A stretch of DNA of 5,103 nt from positions 1-5,103 of the forward strand of contig CAMWLA010000093.1 of assembly GCA_947174975.1 (NCBI GenBank), read 5' to 3'. The notes beneath the pieces were generated by a model. The model did not search any database and had not been told where the DNA came from. It saw nothing but the letters and a program-made list of their open reading frames with translations. Position numbers and translations under genes: made by a program. Positions within the stretch are counted from its first letter, which is position 1. The number at the start of each line of letters is the position of its first letter. This document shows, piece after piece, positions 5,075 to 5,103 of this stretch. The DNA is from an uncultured Clostridia bacterium. GTDB taxonomy: Bacteria > Bacillota > Clostridia > Christensenellales > Borkfalkiaceae.

Positions 5075-5103
5075 TTGACTGATTATACAAATAAGTCTAT
5101 AAT
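5075..5103 (+). promoter_or_regulatory. Near-consensus promoter at the right edge, with a possible operator
   Basis: TTGACT (5075-5080), a 17-nt spacer and a perfect TATAAT (5098-5103) read rightwards out of the window; TTGACT also occurs at 5070-5075. The spacer and -35 hold an imperfect 21-bp palindrome with arms GACTgATT (5077-5084) and AATaAGTC (5090-5097), 7 of 8 pairs matching. That position would suit a repressor. The gene it serves is outside the window. Confidence 0.7.

Larger units (their letters stand above)
4888..5103. other. AT-rich non-coding stretch right of the tRNA half
   Basis: Apart from the A-tracts, the tandem 10-mers and the edge promoter listed separately, no coding frame with a ribosome binding site is visible on either strand. 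The composition is much richer in A/T than the genes on the left, which would fit the end of an integrated element. Confidence 0.5.

Noticed and set aside
4837..5103. Group I intron inserted in the tRNA-Leu anticodon loop
   Set aside because: Bacterial tRNA-Leu introns are known, but no recognisable conserved core pairing segments were seen in the 216 nt to the right and no 5' exon is present. A longer intron running past the edge cannot be fully excluded.

Overview
The window most resembles a chromosomal stretch of an anaerobic, fermentative member of the Clostridia, probably an uncultured gut lineage. The signs are strong AGGAGG-type ribosome binding sites, a full-length fused AdhE, a surface protein with 'IPALGH' repeats of the kind common in gut Firmicutes, a CCA-encoding tRNA remnant and a possible Rex box. 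A Christensenellales-like origin is a guess from the odd uL15-like protein and codon flavour, not something shown here.

Layout. (1) 2-484: 3' end of a repeat-bearing, C-terminally membrane-anchored surface protein. Its stop overlaps (ATGA) the start of (2) 481-1020, a single-pass membrane protein whose cytoplasmic end looks like the C-terminal half of ribosomal protein uL15. A hairpin terminator closes this pair. (3) 1058-1238: intergenic region with a short tRNA-Leu-like remnant, a candidate Rex operator, an extended -10 promoter and an RBS. (4) 1239-3848: adhE, followed 11 nt later by (5) 3860-4606, a small APH/choline-kinase-fold phosphotransferase. A bidirectional terminator at 4616-4646 closes this second pair. 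(6) 4607-5103: no protein gene. It holds a compact structured element carrying a tRNA 3' tail, a long hairpin, the 3' half of a tRNA-Leu(UAG) on the minus strand broken at the anticodon loop, phased A-tracts, short tandem repeats and a near-consensus promoter that fires out of the window.

The most unusual theme is the 14-bp sequence TGGTGCAGATAATA, the reverse complement of a tRNA-Leu 3' end including CCA. It occurs three times in the same orientation, each time directly after a hairpin. The outer copies bracket the adhE-kinase unit and the third is a clear 52-nt tRNA half. This is what repeated site-specific integration at a tRNA-Leu gene would leave, so the adhE-kinase block may be a module in a tRNA-anchored island, with another element beginning to the right of 4887. 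No integrase is visible in the window, so this remains inference.

Functionally, AdhE would turn acetyl-CoA into ethanol and regenerate NAD+, plausibly under redox control. The role of the co-transcribed kinase is unknown. The first gene pair looks like a surface/membrane module unrelated to fermentation.
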